From positions 1 through 64,000 of the forward strand of contig UPXT01000002.1 of assembly GCA_900538365.1 (NCBI GenBank): a stretch of 64,000 nucleotides of DNA, given 5' to 3'. Shown piece by piece: positions 34,771-43,496 of the stretch. Numbering within the stretch: position 1 is the first letter of the stretch; each line of letters begins with the position of its first letter. This DNA comes from an uncultured Acidaminococcus sp. Its GTDB lineage: Bacteria; Bacillota; Negativicutes; Acidaminococcales; Acidaminococcaceae. The position numbers were made by a program, and so were the translations under genes. The notes beneath the pieces were generated by a model. The model worked only from the letters and a program-made list of their open reading frames with translations. It did not search any database and had not been told where the DNA came from.

Positions 34771-35385
34771 TTATTCCTTTCTGATCTTGACTCTCCGCCC
34801 TTTAACGATCAGGCGGTCTTCACACCATAGTTTCACAGCTTCCGGAAGGATCGTATGTTCCTCTACCAGGATCCTCGCGGCAAGGGTATCGTGCGTATCC
34901 TCATCGTAGACGGGAACCGCCTTCTGGAGGATGATTGGACCGGAGTCCATGCCAGCATCAACAAAATGAACTGTACAGCCAGCAATCTTGACTCCATACT
35001 GGAGGGCCTGTCCCTGCGCGTCAAGGCCTTTGAAACTGGGCAGAAGCGCCGGATGGATATTGATAATGGCATGGGGCCACTTGGTCACAAATTCAGCGCT
35101 CAGGATGCGCATGAACCCAGCAAGGACAACCAGCTCAACCCCGGCTTCCCGCAGGGCGGCATCAAGAGCCGCTTCATAGGAAGCCTTGTTCTTGAAATCC
35201 TGACGGAGAATGGCTTGACCCATAATTCCTGCTTTGGCCGCCCGTTCCAGGGCAAAAGCTTCCGGGCTGTCGCTGATGACAAGGCAAATCTCGATGGGAA
35301 GGGATTCTGCCGCAATCTTATCGATGATGGCCTGCAGGTTGCTTCCCCGACCGCTGACAAGAACACCGAGCTTTCTCTTATTCAC
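34771..35385 (-). CDS. purN: Phosphoribosylglycinamide formyltransferase
   Basis: Transfers formyl from 10-formyl-THF to GAR. 204 aa with VSGRGSNLQAI at the start, the catalytic NIHPALLPSFKG (Asn and His) and VHFVDAGMDSGPII (Asp). Uses a GTG start that overlaps the purM stop by 8 bp. Confidence 0.95.
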   Translation of the reverse strand: MNKRKLGVLVSGRGSNLQAIIDKIAAESLPIEICLVISDSPEAFALERAAKAGIMGQAILRQDFKNKASYEAALDAALREAGVELVVLAGFMRILSAEFVTKWPHAIINIHPALLPSFKGLDAQGQALQYGVKIAGCTVHFVDAGMDSGPIILQKAVPVYDEDTHDTLAARILVEEHTILPEAVKLWCEDRLIVKGRRVKIRKE

Positions 35386-36433
35386 CGAAAACGCCGCCTT
35401 TCATGACCGTCTTCTTCGTTCCAGGCACAACATGACCCAGTTCATAGAAGGTTTCCCCATTTTCCTTCAAATGGGCACGGACTGCGTCTGCTTCGTCAGC
35501 CCCCACGGCAAGGACCATGCCGACCCCCATATTGAAGGTGCGGTACATTTCCTTCCAAGGTACGTTGCCCCATTCCTGGAGTTTCCTGAAGACCGCCGGC
35601 ATTTCCCACGCATCAGCATGGACTTCGGCATCACAGCCAGCTGGAAGAATACGGGGAATGTTTTCATAGAAACCGCCGCCCGTGATGTGAACCATACCGT
35701 GGAGGTCAAATTTCTTGATGAGCGGCAGACATGTACGGGGATACAGACGAGTCGGTGTAAGGAGTTCTTCGCCGAGGGTCTTGCCAAATTCGGGGATATA
35801 CGTATCAACCGTCATGCCCATCACGTCAAAGCAAAGCTTACGGACAAGGGAATAGCCATTGGAATGGATGCCCGTGGAAGGCAGGCCCAAGAGCACATCA
35901 CCGACCTTCACCTTATTACCAGTGATCATCTTGTCCCGTTCGACCACTCCGACGGAAAAGCCAGCAATATCATATTCATCCTTGGCATAAAAGCCCGCCA
36001 TTTCAGCGGTTTCACCACCAATGAGGGCACAGCCAGATTCTTTGCAGGCACCGGCCACACCGCGAACAATGTCGGCAATCTTTTGGGAATCCACTTTGGC
36101 CGTTGCAATGTAATCAAGGAAAAAGAGCGGTTCCGCTCCCTGAACAAGGATATCATTGACACACATGGCGACTGCATCCTGACCGATGGTATCATGACGG
36201 TCCATGAGGAAGGCAATCTTGAGCTTTGTACCCACGCCATCTGTGCCGGATACAAGGACAGGATCCTTATAGGAACCCAAGGCGAAAAGCCCCCCAAAAC
36301 CACCTAGGTCACCAATGACCTCTGGACGATAGGTCGCGCGGACACTATCTTTCATCAGTTCAACGGCTTTGTTGCCGGCATCGATGTCTACCCCAGCATC
36401 AGCATAGGTAATACTCTTTTTCTCTTCACTCAC
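35378..36433 (-). CDS. purM: Phosphoribosylformylglycinamidine cyclo-ligase
   Basis: AIR synthetase: closes FGAM to AIR with ATP. 351 aa with YADAGVDIDAGN, SGTDGVGTKLKIA, GGETAEMAGFY and HITGGGFYENIPR. The frame extends ten codons upstream into purF, but a perfect AAGGAGG lies eight bases before the GTG at 36433, so GTG is the start. Confidence 0.95.
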   Translation of the reverse strand: MSEEKKSITYADAGVDIDAGNKAVELMKDSVRATYRPEVIGDLGGFGGLFALGSYKDPVLVSGTDGVGTKLKIAFLMDRHDTIGQDAVAMCVNDILVQGAEPLFFLDYIATAKVDSQKIADIVRGVAGACKESGCALIGGETAEMAGFYAKDEYDIAGFSVGVVERDKMITGNKVKVGDVLLGLPSTGIHSNGYSLVRKLCFDVMGMTVDTYIPEFGKTLGEELLTPTRLYPRTCLPLIKKFDLHGMVHITGGGFYENIPRILPAGCDAEVHADAWEMPAVFRKLQEWGNVPWKEMYRTFNMGVGMVLAVGADEADAVRAHLKENGETFYELGHVVPGTKKTVMKGGVFGE

Positions 36434-36446
36434 GATTGGTACCTCC

Positions 36447-37889
36447 TTAGCAGCCCATTTCAAATTGATACTTGGAACCGTGTTTCATCTCTTCATCAGC
36501 CCGATCAGGATACTTGGCATTGAAGCAGGCATAGCACATATCATCCGGATCAAGGACGGACAGGGATGACCGCAGGCCTTCCATGGAAATATAATGCAGG
36601 CTGTCGGCCTTGATATATTCACAGATTTCCTTTTCCGTCTTGGACGCGGCAATCAGTTCCTTGCGTTCTGACGTATCAATGCCATAATAGCAGGAATTCA
36701 TGACCGGTGGGGAACTGATGCAGACATGGACCTGTTTGGCCCCGGCGTCGCGCAGGAGCTGAACAATCTTGCCGCTCGTTGTACCGCGGACTATCGAGTC
36801 ATCAACCATGACGACAGACTTACCCGCCACCAAACTACGGTTGGCATTGAGCTTCAGCCGCACCGCGTTGAGGCGCTGTTTCTGCGTCGGCTGGATAAAA
36901 GTCCTTCCAATATATTTATTCTTTGTCAGGCCTTCAAGGAAAGGAATTCCCCTTTCAAGGCCATAGCCAATTGCGGCCGGCGTCCCTGAATCAGGAACGG
37001 AAATGACGATATCCGCCTTGATATCCTTGGTTTCACGGGCAAGGATGCGTCCCATATTGACCCGGGCCATATAAATGCTTTCCCCATCCATAATGGAATC
37101 AGGACGGGCAAAATAGACAAACTCGAAGATGCAGTGGGCGCGGTGAGCCGGTTGATGCTGGGCATACATGATGCTTTTCGGCTCTTTATCGGCATCATCG
37201 ATGACAATCATCTCGCCCGGTTTGACGTCCCGGACATAATGGGCACCCACCAAATCAAGGGCACAGGTTTCACTTGCCACAACCCAGCCATGATCGAGGC
37301 GGCCCAAACAAAGGGGACGGAAGCCATAAGGATCACGGAACGCAATCAGCTTATCGTTGCTCATGATGAGGATGGCAAAGGCGCCCTTGATTGCGTTGGC
37401 GGCTTCCGCCACGCGCTCTTCCAAAGTCTTTTTGCGGGAACGGGCAATCAGGGACAGGACGACCTCACTGTCAACCGTAGTCTGGAACACATGTCCTTCC
37501 TTGGCAAGCTCCTGCCGCAGGCTGGCCGCATTTGTCAGGTTTCCGTTATGGGACAGGCAGAGATTGCCCCCATCATAGAACACTTTCAAAGGCTGGACAT
37601 TGTAGGTCATACTGCTGCCCGTCGTGGAATAACGGACATGACCAATGCCGATATACCCGTCAAGACCCTGGAGTCCCGATTTGAAAACATCGGATACAAG
37701 GCCCATATTCTTTTTCACATGAACGTTCTGTCCATCGCTGACAACAATCCCCGCACTTTCCTGACCGCGGTGCTGCAGTGCAAAAAGCCCCCAATACGTA
37801 TTAAGTGCTACATCGTCTTTGTGGGAATAGATACCGAATACACCGCATTCTTCATGCAGCTTATCCGCTTCGTAGAAAAGGTCCCGCAT
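36447..37889 (-). CDS. purF: Amidophosphoribosyltransferase
   Basis: First committed step of purine synthesis: PRPP plus glutamine to phosphoribosylamine. 480 aa with a 14-residue propeptide before nucleophile Cys15 (CGVFGIYSH), Ntn glutaminase domain, then the PRTase domain with VVMVDDSIVRGTTS. Cysteines in HCIFEF, NSCYYG and MCYACF match the 4Fe-4S ligands of the B. subtilis type, an oxygen-sensitive form. Follows purE by 24 bp. Confidence 0.96.
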   Translation of the reverse strand: MRDLFYEADKLHEECGVFGIYSHKDDVALNTYWGLFALQHRGQESAGIVVSDGQNVHVKKNMGLVSDVFKSGLQGLDGYIGIGHVRYSTTGSSMTYNVQPLKVFYDGGNLCLSHNGNLTNAASLRQELAKEGHVFQTTVDSEVVLSLIARSRKKTLEERVAEAANAIKGAFAILIMSNDKLIAFRDPYGFRPLCLGRLDHGWVVASETCALDLVGAHYVRDVKPGEMIVIDDADKEPKSIMYAQHQPAHRAHCIFEFVYFARPDSIMDGESIYMARVNMGRILARETKDIKADIVISVPDSGTPAAIGYGLERGIPFLEGLTKNKYIGRTFIQPTQKQRLNAVRLKLNANRSLVAGKSVVMVDDSIVRGTTSGKIVQLLRDAGAKQVHVCISSPPVMNSCYYGIDTSERKELIAASKTEKEICEYIKADSLHYISMEGLRSSLSVLDPDDMCYACFNAKYPDRADEEMKHGSKYQFEMGC

Positions 37890-37913
37890 AGTTCCTCCTT
37901 ACATGGCAATTAG

Positions 37914-38408
37914 TTAGTGAGAAGCCCGGGCAGCTGCCAGCTTCTCACCTTTGGCTTTGACTTCTTCTTTCATCTTGGCACGGTAAGCTGCAAGCTTCTG
38001 GACCAGTTCCGGATACTTAAGGGAAAGGATCTGAACAGCAAAAATGGCTGCGTTCTTGGCCCCGTCAATGGCCATGGTGGCAACTGGAATCCCGCTTGGC
38101 ATCTGGACCGTGCTCAAAAGGGCATCCATTCCATTAAGGGCCGTCGCATTGATGGGCACCCCAATGACAGGAAGCGTGGTATAGGAAGCCACGACACCGC
38201 CCAAGTGAGCAGCAGCGCCGGCAGCAGAGATGATGACTTCAACACCGCGGTCCCGAGCTCCTTCGGCAAAGGCCTTGACGAGTTCCGGCGTACGATGGGC
38301 ACTGGCAACCGTAACTTCAAGTTCAACGCCAAATTCCTGAAAGACTTGTTCAGCACTCTCCAGTTTAGGCCAATCAGAATTGCTTCCCATGATCATTGCA
38401 ACTTTCAT
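37914..38408 (-). CDS. purE: N5-carboxyaminoimidazole ribonucleotide mutase
   Basis: Class I or II PurE; makes CAIR. 164 aa with MIMGSNSDWP, SAHRTPELV and the AAHLGGVVASYT core. No purK is next to it, so whether it acts on N5-CAIR or directly on AIR with CO2 cannot be settled. The start is the ATG at 38408 after GGAGGTG. First gene of the operon. Confidence 0.93.
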   Translation of the reverse strand: MKVAMIMGSNSDWPKLESAEQVFQEFGVELEVTVASAHRTPELVKAFAEGARDRGVEVIISAAGAAAHLGGVVASYTTLPVIGVPINATALNGMDALLSTVQMPSGIPVATMAIDGAKNAAIFAVQILSLKYPELVQKLAAYRAKMKEEVKAKGEKLAAARASH

Positions 38409-38424
38409 CTTAAGCACCTCCGAA

Positions 38425-38479
38425 TAAAAAAGACCCAGAGCCTACCATGAATCGATTACCATGAAACTTCTCTAGGGTC
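38425..38479 (-). terminator. Leader terminator hairpin upstream of purE
   Basis: In the minus-strand leader, GACCC(T)AGAG pairs with CTCTGGGTC and is followed at once by T6, then by the purE RBS. The loop holds a near-palindrome around ATCGAT. Placed between promoter and first gene, this is an attenuator rather than an end-of-operon signal. I recognise no known riboswitch in it. Confidence 0.65.
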
Positions 38480-38508
38480 AATTGAATAAACACACGAATG
38501 CTGATTAC

Positions 38509-38537
38509 ATTCTATCAATCTGCAGCCTTCATGTCAA
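38509..38537 (-). promoter_or_regulatory. Promoter of the pur operon
   Basis: Minus strand consensus TTGACA, 17 bp, TAGAAT. Predicted transcript start near 38502 leaves a leader of about 94 nt containing the hairpin at 38425-38479. Confidence 0.75.
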
Positions 38538-38640
38538 TTATAATTCGAACTTTTATATCATATGTTACAAAATCGTTCATGCATAAGCGAGGCTTTTTCG
38601 ACCCTGACAAGAAAATGTCCTCCCCCTAGCAAAAGAATAG

Positions 38641-38665
38641 TAAAAGAGCTGCCCGTGGGCAGCTC
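38641..38665 (-). terminator. Terminator after second MATE gene
   Basis: GAGCTGCCC/GGGCAGCTC hairpin followed on the minus strand by TTTTA. Confidence 0.75.
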
Positions 38666-38680
38666 ACAAAAAATCAGACG

Positions 38681-40027
38681 TTAGGCAAAGCGTTTTTCCC
38701 ATCCCGATTTTCGGTAGTAGAGATAAAGCAGGAAACTGCACATCATCCACCCTAATGGATAACCAAAAGCCATGAGATGAGGCTCATTTTGAATATGGGA
38801 AACAATAAAAAGATAGATTTGCCTAAAAAAGACAAAGGAAAAGAGCATGATAACCATCGGTGCCCTGGCATCGCCAATGCCCCGCAGAACACCCGCGTAG
38901 ACCTGGTTCAGGCAGGCAAAGAGGGCAAACCAACAGTTCGTTCGTATGAAAAGGGTGCCGTAATGAACAACGTCCGGATCCGTATTGAAAATCCGAACAA
39001 TCTCCGGGGCAAAACAAAGTGCCGGCAGGGCCAGGATCAGCGTCCCGAGTTCCGCCATCTTCAAAGCGACCTTATGACCTTCCTTGATGCGGGAAAGGTT
39101 CCGAGCCCCTGCATTCTGCCCGGTAAAGGTTGTAACAGCTAAAGCAATGGTCATCATAGGCATGAGGATAAAGGCATCAATTCGGAAATAGACACCCCAC
39201 CCCGTGGTACTCGCCGCTCCAAAAAAATTGATATATGCTTGGACAAAAACATTGGAAAAACTGGTGAGGGCCTGTTGAAACCCTGCCGGCATGCCGACAT
39301 CGATGATCTGCTTGAAAACAAAGCCATGGATCTTCATGTCCCTGAAACGGATCTGATAGACATCAGGGGATCGATAGAGGACAAAAAGGATAAATAGTGC
39401 CGAAACATATTGGCTAATGACGGTTGCAAAGGCTGCGCCGGCAACACTCATCTTGAGGGAAACCACAAAATAAAGGTCCAGCACCACATTAAGAAGGCTC
39501 GTAAAGATCAGGAAATAGAGCGGCCGCTTCGAGTCCCCGACGGCCCGTAAGACGGCAGATCCCATGTTATAAAGCATGGTACTTGTGGAGCCCGTCAAAA
39601 GAATGCGAAGATACGCCGTAGCAAGGGGCGTAATGGAAGGCGCCGTCCGCATAAAACGGACCATATAGGGAGCTCCTACATAACCAATTGCATCAAAAAG
39701 AAGGGAAAGGATAAAAGTCCCCAACAAGGATGTGTGGATTGCTTTCTTCAGCATATCCGGGTCATGGGCGCCAAAGTATTGGGAAATGATGACACTGGCC
39801 CCGGTACTGATTCCCATAAAAAGACCGATCAGCGTGTTGACGGCGGGCATCATGCTTGTTACCGCGCCCAGGGCGTCGGCGCCCACAAAATTTCCCACGA
39901 CAAGACTGTCAACCGTGCTGTAAAGCTGCTGAAAAAAGTTGCCCAGCAGAAGCGGCAGCGAAAAAAGGAAAAGGCTCTTCCAGATACTCCCCTTCGTCAT
40001 ATCCATAGTGGTTGAGGAATGGGTCAT
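38681..40027 (-). CDS. MATE family efflux transporter
   Basis: 448 aa with about 12 membrane segments and the NorM-like start (LPLLLGNFFQQLYSTVDSLV, GNFVGADALGAV, ISTGASVIISQYFGA). It differs from the MATE protein at 3600-4970 and belongs to another subgroup. Substrate unknown. Upstream of it is trpS on the same strand, 97 bp away. Confidence 0.92.
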   Translation of the reverse strand: MTHSSTTMDMTKGSIWKSLFLFSLPLLLGNFFQQLYSTVDSLVVGNFVGADALGAVTSMMPAVNTLIGLFMGISTGASVIISQYFGAHDPDMLKKAIHTSLLGTFILSLLFDAIGYVGAPYMVRFMRTAPSITPLATAYLRILLTGSTSTMLYNMGSAVLRAVGDSKRPLYFLIFTSLLNVVLDLYFVVSLKMSVAGAAFATVISQYVSALFILFVLYRSPDVYQIRFRDMKIHGFVFKQIIDVGMPAGFQQALTSFSNVFVQAYINFFGAASTTGWGVYFRIDAFILMPMMTIALAVTTFTGQNAGARNLSRIKEGHKVALKMAELGTLILALPALCFAPEIVRIFNTDPDVVHYGTLFIRTNCWFALFACLNQVYAGVLRGIGDARAPMVIMLFSFVFFRQIYLFIVSHIQNEPHLMAFGYPLGWMMCSFLLYLYYRKSGWEKRFA

Positions 40028-40123
40028 AGCGTCAGCTCCTTTGCATGAAGAAAAGGAAGCGCCGCCAGGGGCTCTTCCTTTTCGGATGATTCAGTTCAAT
40101 GACAGGAAAACACTCCCCGCTTT

Positions 40124-41185
40124 TTATTTCAGGAGGCTGCGGTCCTCAAAATAATTGATCCGCATGGACCGACGAACCTCGGCGAGGGTTTCCCCTGCCT
40201 TTTGGGCCGCTTTCTTGCTTCCCGCTTCAAGGATGTCATACACATCGTCCGGATGTGCTTCCCACGATCTGCGGCGTGTACGGATTGGCTCAAGGAAGGT
40301 CTCCATGACCTTATTGAGAAATTTCTTGATTTTTACATCTCCCAAGCCGCCGCGACGATAGTGGTCCTTCAGTTCATCAAGATTCTTATACTCCGGCAGG
40401 AACTGCGCAAAATGTTCTGGTCTGGAAAATGCATCAAGATAAGTAAAGACTGTATTGCCTTCCACATGCCCTGGATCGGAAACCTGAATGTGGGTAGGAT
40501 CCGTATACATGGACATGACTTTCTTTTTCACGTTTTCAGCATCATCAGAAAGATAGATACAGTTGCCCAAGGATTTGCTCATCTTGGCTTTGCCATCAAT
40601 CCCCGGCAAACGATAACAAGCTTTGTTGGGCGGCAGATAGATATCCGGTTCCGTCAGGGTTTCCCCGTAAACGGAATTGAACTTGCGGACAATCTCCCGG
40701 CATTGTTCAAGCATAGGTTCCTGGTCTTCCCCAACGGGAACATGGGTCGCATGGAAAGCCGTAATATCAGCGGCTTGACTTACAGGGTAGCAGAAAAAGC
40801 CGAGCGGCACGCTGTTTTCAAAGTTCTTCTGCTGGATTTCCGCTTTGACGGTCGGATTACGCTGTACTCGTGAAACTGTGACAAGATCCATGTAATAAGC
40901 GGTCAGTTCATAAAGGGCCGGGACCATGGACTGGATAAAAATCGTGGCCTTTTCAGGATCGATGCCTACAGCCAGATAGTCGAGGGCAACTTGCAGTACA
41001 TTCTGACGGACTTTTTCGGGATTTTCAGCATTATCCGTGAGTGCCTGGGAATCAGCAATCATAAAATAGATTTCATCAAAATCGCCTGAATTCTGCAGCA
41101 TCACACGATTTTGCAAGGAACCAACATAATGACCAACATGAAGATGGCCCGTAGGACGATCCCCTGTTAAAATAATTTTTTTCAT
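40124..41185 (-). CDS. trpS: Tryptophanyl-tRNA synthetase
   Basis: Charges tRNA-Trp. 353 aa with the HIGH-type motif HVGH at residues 16-19 and KAKMSKSLGN as the KMSKS loop. The frame runs 27 codons further upstream, but the predicted transcript start lies within that extension and AAGGAG precedes the ATG at 41185. No T-box leader (no AGGGTGG-type sequence) is present. Confidence 0.95.
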   Translation of the reverse strand: MKKIILTGDRPTGHLHVGHYVGSLQNRVMLQNSGDFDEIYFMIADSQALTDNAENPEKVRQNVLQVALDYLAVGIDPEKATIFIQSMVPALYELTAYYMDLVTVSRVQRNPTVKAEIQQKNFENSVPLGFFCYPVSQAADITAFHATHVPVGEDQEPMLEQCREIVRKFNSVYGETLTEPDIYLPPNKACYRLPGIDGKAKMSKSLGNCIYLSDDAENVKKKVMSMYTDPTHIQVSDPGHVEGNTVFTYLDAFSRPEHFAQFLPEYKNLDELKDHYRRGGLGDVKIKKFLNKVMETFLEPIRTRRRSWEAHPDDVYDILEAGSKKAAQKAGETLAEVRRSMRINYFEDRSLLK

Positions 41186-41271
41186 AAACTGATACTCCTT
41201 CTTAGGATATTCTTTCGTATTGACCGGCCATTTCACAAAAAAGGCGACCGGAACGCTTCTTTCCATGTATA

Positions 41272-41300
41272 ACTATACTATGATTCTGTTTATTTTTCAA
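41272..41300 (-). promoter_or_regulatory. Promoter of trpS
   Basis: Minus strand TTGAAA, 17 bp, TATAGT, giving a leader of about 80 nt. Confidence 0.65.
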
Positions 41301-41338
41301 ACAGCTGGCAGATCTTTTGGGATAGTTCCGGAATAGAG

Positions 41339-41408
41339 CCTTTTGTCCCCAAAATCAGTCCTTTTATCATCAAAAAATTCCCTTTTATCCAATCCCCCTT
41401 TTATATCC
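41339..41408. repeat. Four CCTTTTRTC repeats, 21-bp spacing
   Basis: CCTTTTGTC, CCTTTTATC, CCTTTTATC and CCTTTTATATC begin at 41339, 41360, 41381 and 41397. The first three are exactly 21 bp apart, two helical turns. The array lies between the trpS promoter and the divergent DUF559 gene and looks like a multi-site operator. Confidence 0.55.
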
Positions 41409-41478
41409 GTTCTATTTAGGGCATAATAAAGGACATGAACCCATTACACACCAATCCATAATGAAGGAGACACGACAC

Positions 41479-41856
41479 ATGATCTATTACCAACAACACG
41501 AAGATTGGGAAAACAGAAGCCTTGCCGCCACTATGAGGCGGTCCATGAATGAAGCCGAATGTCATCTTTGGTTTGACTTCATGCGGCCCTATCCCCTCCG
41601 TTTTGGCCGCAAGAAATGCATTTTTGGCTTCATTGCCGACTTTTACTGTGCCAAGGCAAAGCTGCTCATCGTCATAGACGGAAATCCCAATAATCCTACA
41701 ACCCCCATAGATGATACAGCCGAAGGCAAGAAAAAGCTTTGGCGCTATGGCTATGAGATCCTTCACCTGACAAAGGACGATATCATGGATCATTTTGAGG
41801 ATGTTTGCCTAGAAATTGAAGAACGGATTGAAGAGGCAACGGGCGTTCTCTCCTAG
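41479..41856 (+). CDS. DUF559 (Vsr-like nuclease fold) protein
   Basis: 125 aa of the DUF559/PD-(D/E)XK family: MNEAECHLWFDF, then LRFGRKKCIFGFIADFYCAK and LLIVIDG. The family's usual acidic E.DG before the last strand reads V.DG here, and the following His is absent, so catalysis is doubtful. Function of the family is unknown. AAGGAG is 10 bp before the ATG at 41479. Single gene with its own terminator. Confidence 0.82.
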   Translation: MIYYQQHEDWENRSLAATMRRSMNEAECHLWFDFMRPYPLRFGRKKCIFGFIADFYCAKAKLLIVIDGNPNNPTTPIDDTAEGKKKLWRYGYEILHLTKDDIMDHFEDVCLEIEERIEEATGVLS

Positions 41857-41871
41857 CGTGACGATAATATG

Positions 41872-41914
41872 AAAAGGCCTGTCCAAGCTTCAGCACTTGT
41901 GGCAGGCCTTTTAT
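41872..41914 (+). terminator. Terminator after DUF559 gene
   Basis: AAAAGGCCTG/CAGGCCTTTT hairpin with a T-rich end. Confidence 0.8.
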
Positions 41915-42098
41915 CAAAAAAATCTGTTCAGGCGTCACCTACCACCGGCCAACTGATTGGCTCCCCCTTTTCCATACCGGGAACGAAAAGCTGATTATAT
42001 CAGAATAAGCGGATTATAGATTACAAGTTTTAGTTATATTATCGATTTTACCTTTCTATTGTAACGACTTTCTTTTTTCATGAATTTATCAAAAACTA

Positions 42099-42127
42099 TT
42101 GTACTTGAAATACGAAACGAGTATACT
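42099..42127 (+). promoter_or_regulatory. Promoter of sstT
   Basis: TTGTAC, 17 bp, TATACT, about 52 bp before sstT. Confidence 0.6.
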
Positions 42128-42179
42128 AAAAGAATCTTATTTTCAATTGTTCCAATCATGAAAGAAAGGGAGTTTGCTC

Positions 42180-43430
42180 ATGAATCCGCTTGTCACCTTT
42201 GTAAAGAAAGTCCCCCTCATCGAACAGATTGCCATTGGGCTCGTCATTGGCATCGTGCTCGCCGTCTTTGTACCCTCTGCGGTCCCCTTTGTCAGCATCT
42301 TCGGCGATTTATTCGTCAGCGCCCTTAAAGGCGTAGCTCCAGTTCTTGTCTTTATTCTCGTTATGAACGCCATGATGCAGCGCAAAAGTGATGGCGATAC
42401 CAGCATGAAACCTATCGTCACCCTTTATATCCTGGGTACTTTTGCCGCTTCTCTTGTTGGCGTAACGCTTTCCTTTCTCTTTCCTGTAACCCTGCAGCTA
42501 TCAATTGGAAACAGTGAAATCAACCCGCCCAGCGGGATTGCTCAAGTCCTTCATACGCTGATCATGAACGTTGTGGATAACCCCGTCAATGCCCTATTGC
42601 GGGCCAACTATATTGGGATTCTCGCCTGGGCCGTCATCATTGGCCTTGCCATGCATGCAGTCGCCAAAGAGGAAACGAAAAAAGTCTTTGATGACCTTTC
42701 CAAGGGCATCACCATTGTCGTAAGCTGGGTCATCCGTTTTGCCCCGATTGGCATCATGGGGCTTGTGACGCAGTCCATTTCTGCAAGCGGCCTTTCCGCC
42801 CTGCTCTCCTACGTAAAGCTGCTTGGGGTCCTTATTGCCTCTTATGCCCTGGTGGCCCTTGTCATGAACCCGCTCATCGTCTTTGCGAAGATTCACCGCA
42901 ATCCCTATCCCCTTGTCCTTGCCACGATCCGTGAATCCGGCATCTATGCTTTCTTTACTAGAAGTTCAGCTGCCAATATCCCTGTCAATCTGTCCCTTTG
43001 CAAACGCCTGGGTCTCAACCCGGATACCTATACCATTTCCATTCCTCTTGGTGCCACAATCAATATGGCAGGAGCTTCGATCACGATTTCCGTCCTTGCC
43101 TTGGCCGCAGCCAACACCTTAGGTATCCAAGTTGACCTTTTGACAGCCCTCCTTCTATGCCTCATCTCCACCGTCGGTGCCTGTGGGGCTTCCGGTGTAG
43201 CCGGTGGTTCCCTGCTCCTGATTCCTGTAGCCTGTGCTTCCTTTGGAATCTCCAACGACCTTGCCATGCAGGTTGTTGGCGTTGGATTTATCATCTCCGT
43301 TTTGGAAGACGCCTGTGAAACAGCCCTTAACAGCAGCAGTGACGTCCTGTTTACAGCAACGGCCGAATTTGCGGAACGGGCCAAGCGCGGTGAATTAAAA
43401 GCCGAGGATCTTGTTCCCAGCAAAGATTGA
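42180..43430 (+). CDS. sstT: Serine/threonine:Na+ symporter SstT
   Basis: DAACS-family carrier taking up serine and threonine with Na+. 416 aa with eight membrane helices plus re-entrant loops, including the conserved TRSSAANIPVNL and PLGATINMAGA segments and GACGASGVAGGSLLLIP. AAGGGAG precedes the ATG at 42180. Confidence 0.92.
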   Translation: MNPLVTFVKKVPLIEQIAIGLVIGIVLAVFVPSAVPFVSIFGDLFVSALKGVAPVLVFILVMNAMMQRKSDGDTSMKPIVTLYILGTFAASLVGVTLSFLFPVTLQLSIGNSEINPPSGIAQVLHTLIMNVVDNPVNALLRANYIGILAWAVIIGLAMHAVAKEETKKVFDDLSKGITIVVSWVIRFAPIGIMGLVTQSISASGLSALLSYVKLLGVLIASYALVALVMNPLIVFAKIHRNPYPLVLATIRESGIYAFFTRSSAANIPVNLSLCKRLGLNPDTYTISIPLGATINMAGASITISVLALAAANTLGIQVDLLTALLLCLISTVGACGASGVAGGSLLLIPVACASFGISNDLAMQVVGVGFIISVLEDACETALNSSSDVLFTATAEFAERAKRGELKAEDLVPSKD

Positions 43431-43443
43431 TTGTTCAGCACAT

Positions 43444-43482
43444 GAAAGGGACTGCACCACAACGGTGGCAGTCCCTTTTTAT
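43444..43482 (+). terminator. Terminator between sstT and azlC
   Basis: AAGGGACTGC/GCAGTCCCTT hairpin followed by T5, directly before the azlC ribosome-binding site; read-through could couple the genes. Confidence 0.75.
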
Positions 43483-43496
43483 AAGGAGTGATAGCG

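Noticed and set aside
38545..38580. PurR boxes upstream of purE
   Set aside because: TCGAAC at 38545-38550 and an inverted GTTCAT-like half match only partly and spacing is uncertain; too weak to call.
41186..41266. N-terminal extension of trpS
   Set aside because: The predicted transcript start is at about 41266, an RBS precedes 41185, and the family N-terminus starts there.
41186..41330. T-box riboswitch for trpS
   Set aside because: No AGGGTGG-type T-box sequence and no antiterminator stem are present in the leader.
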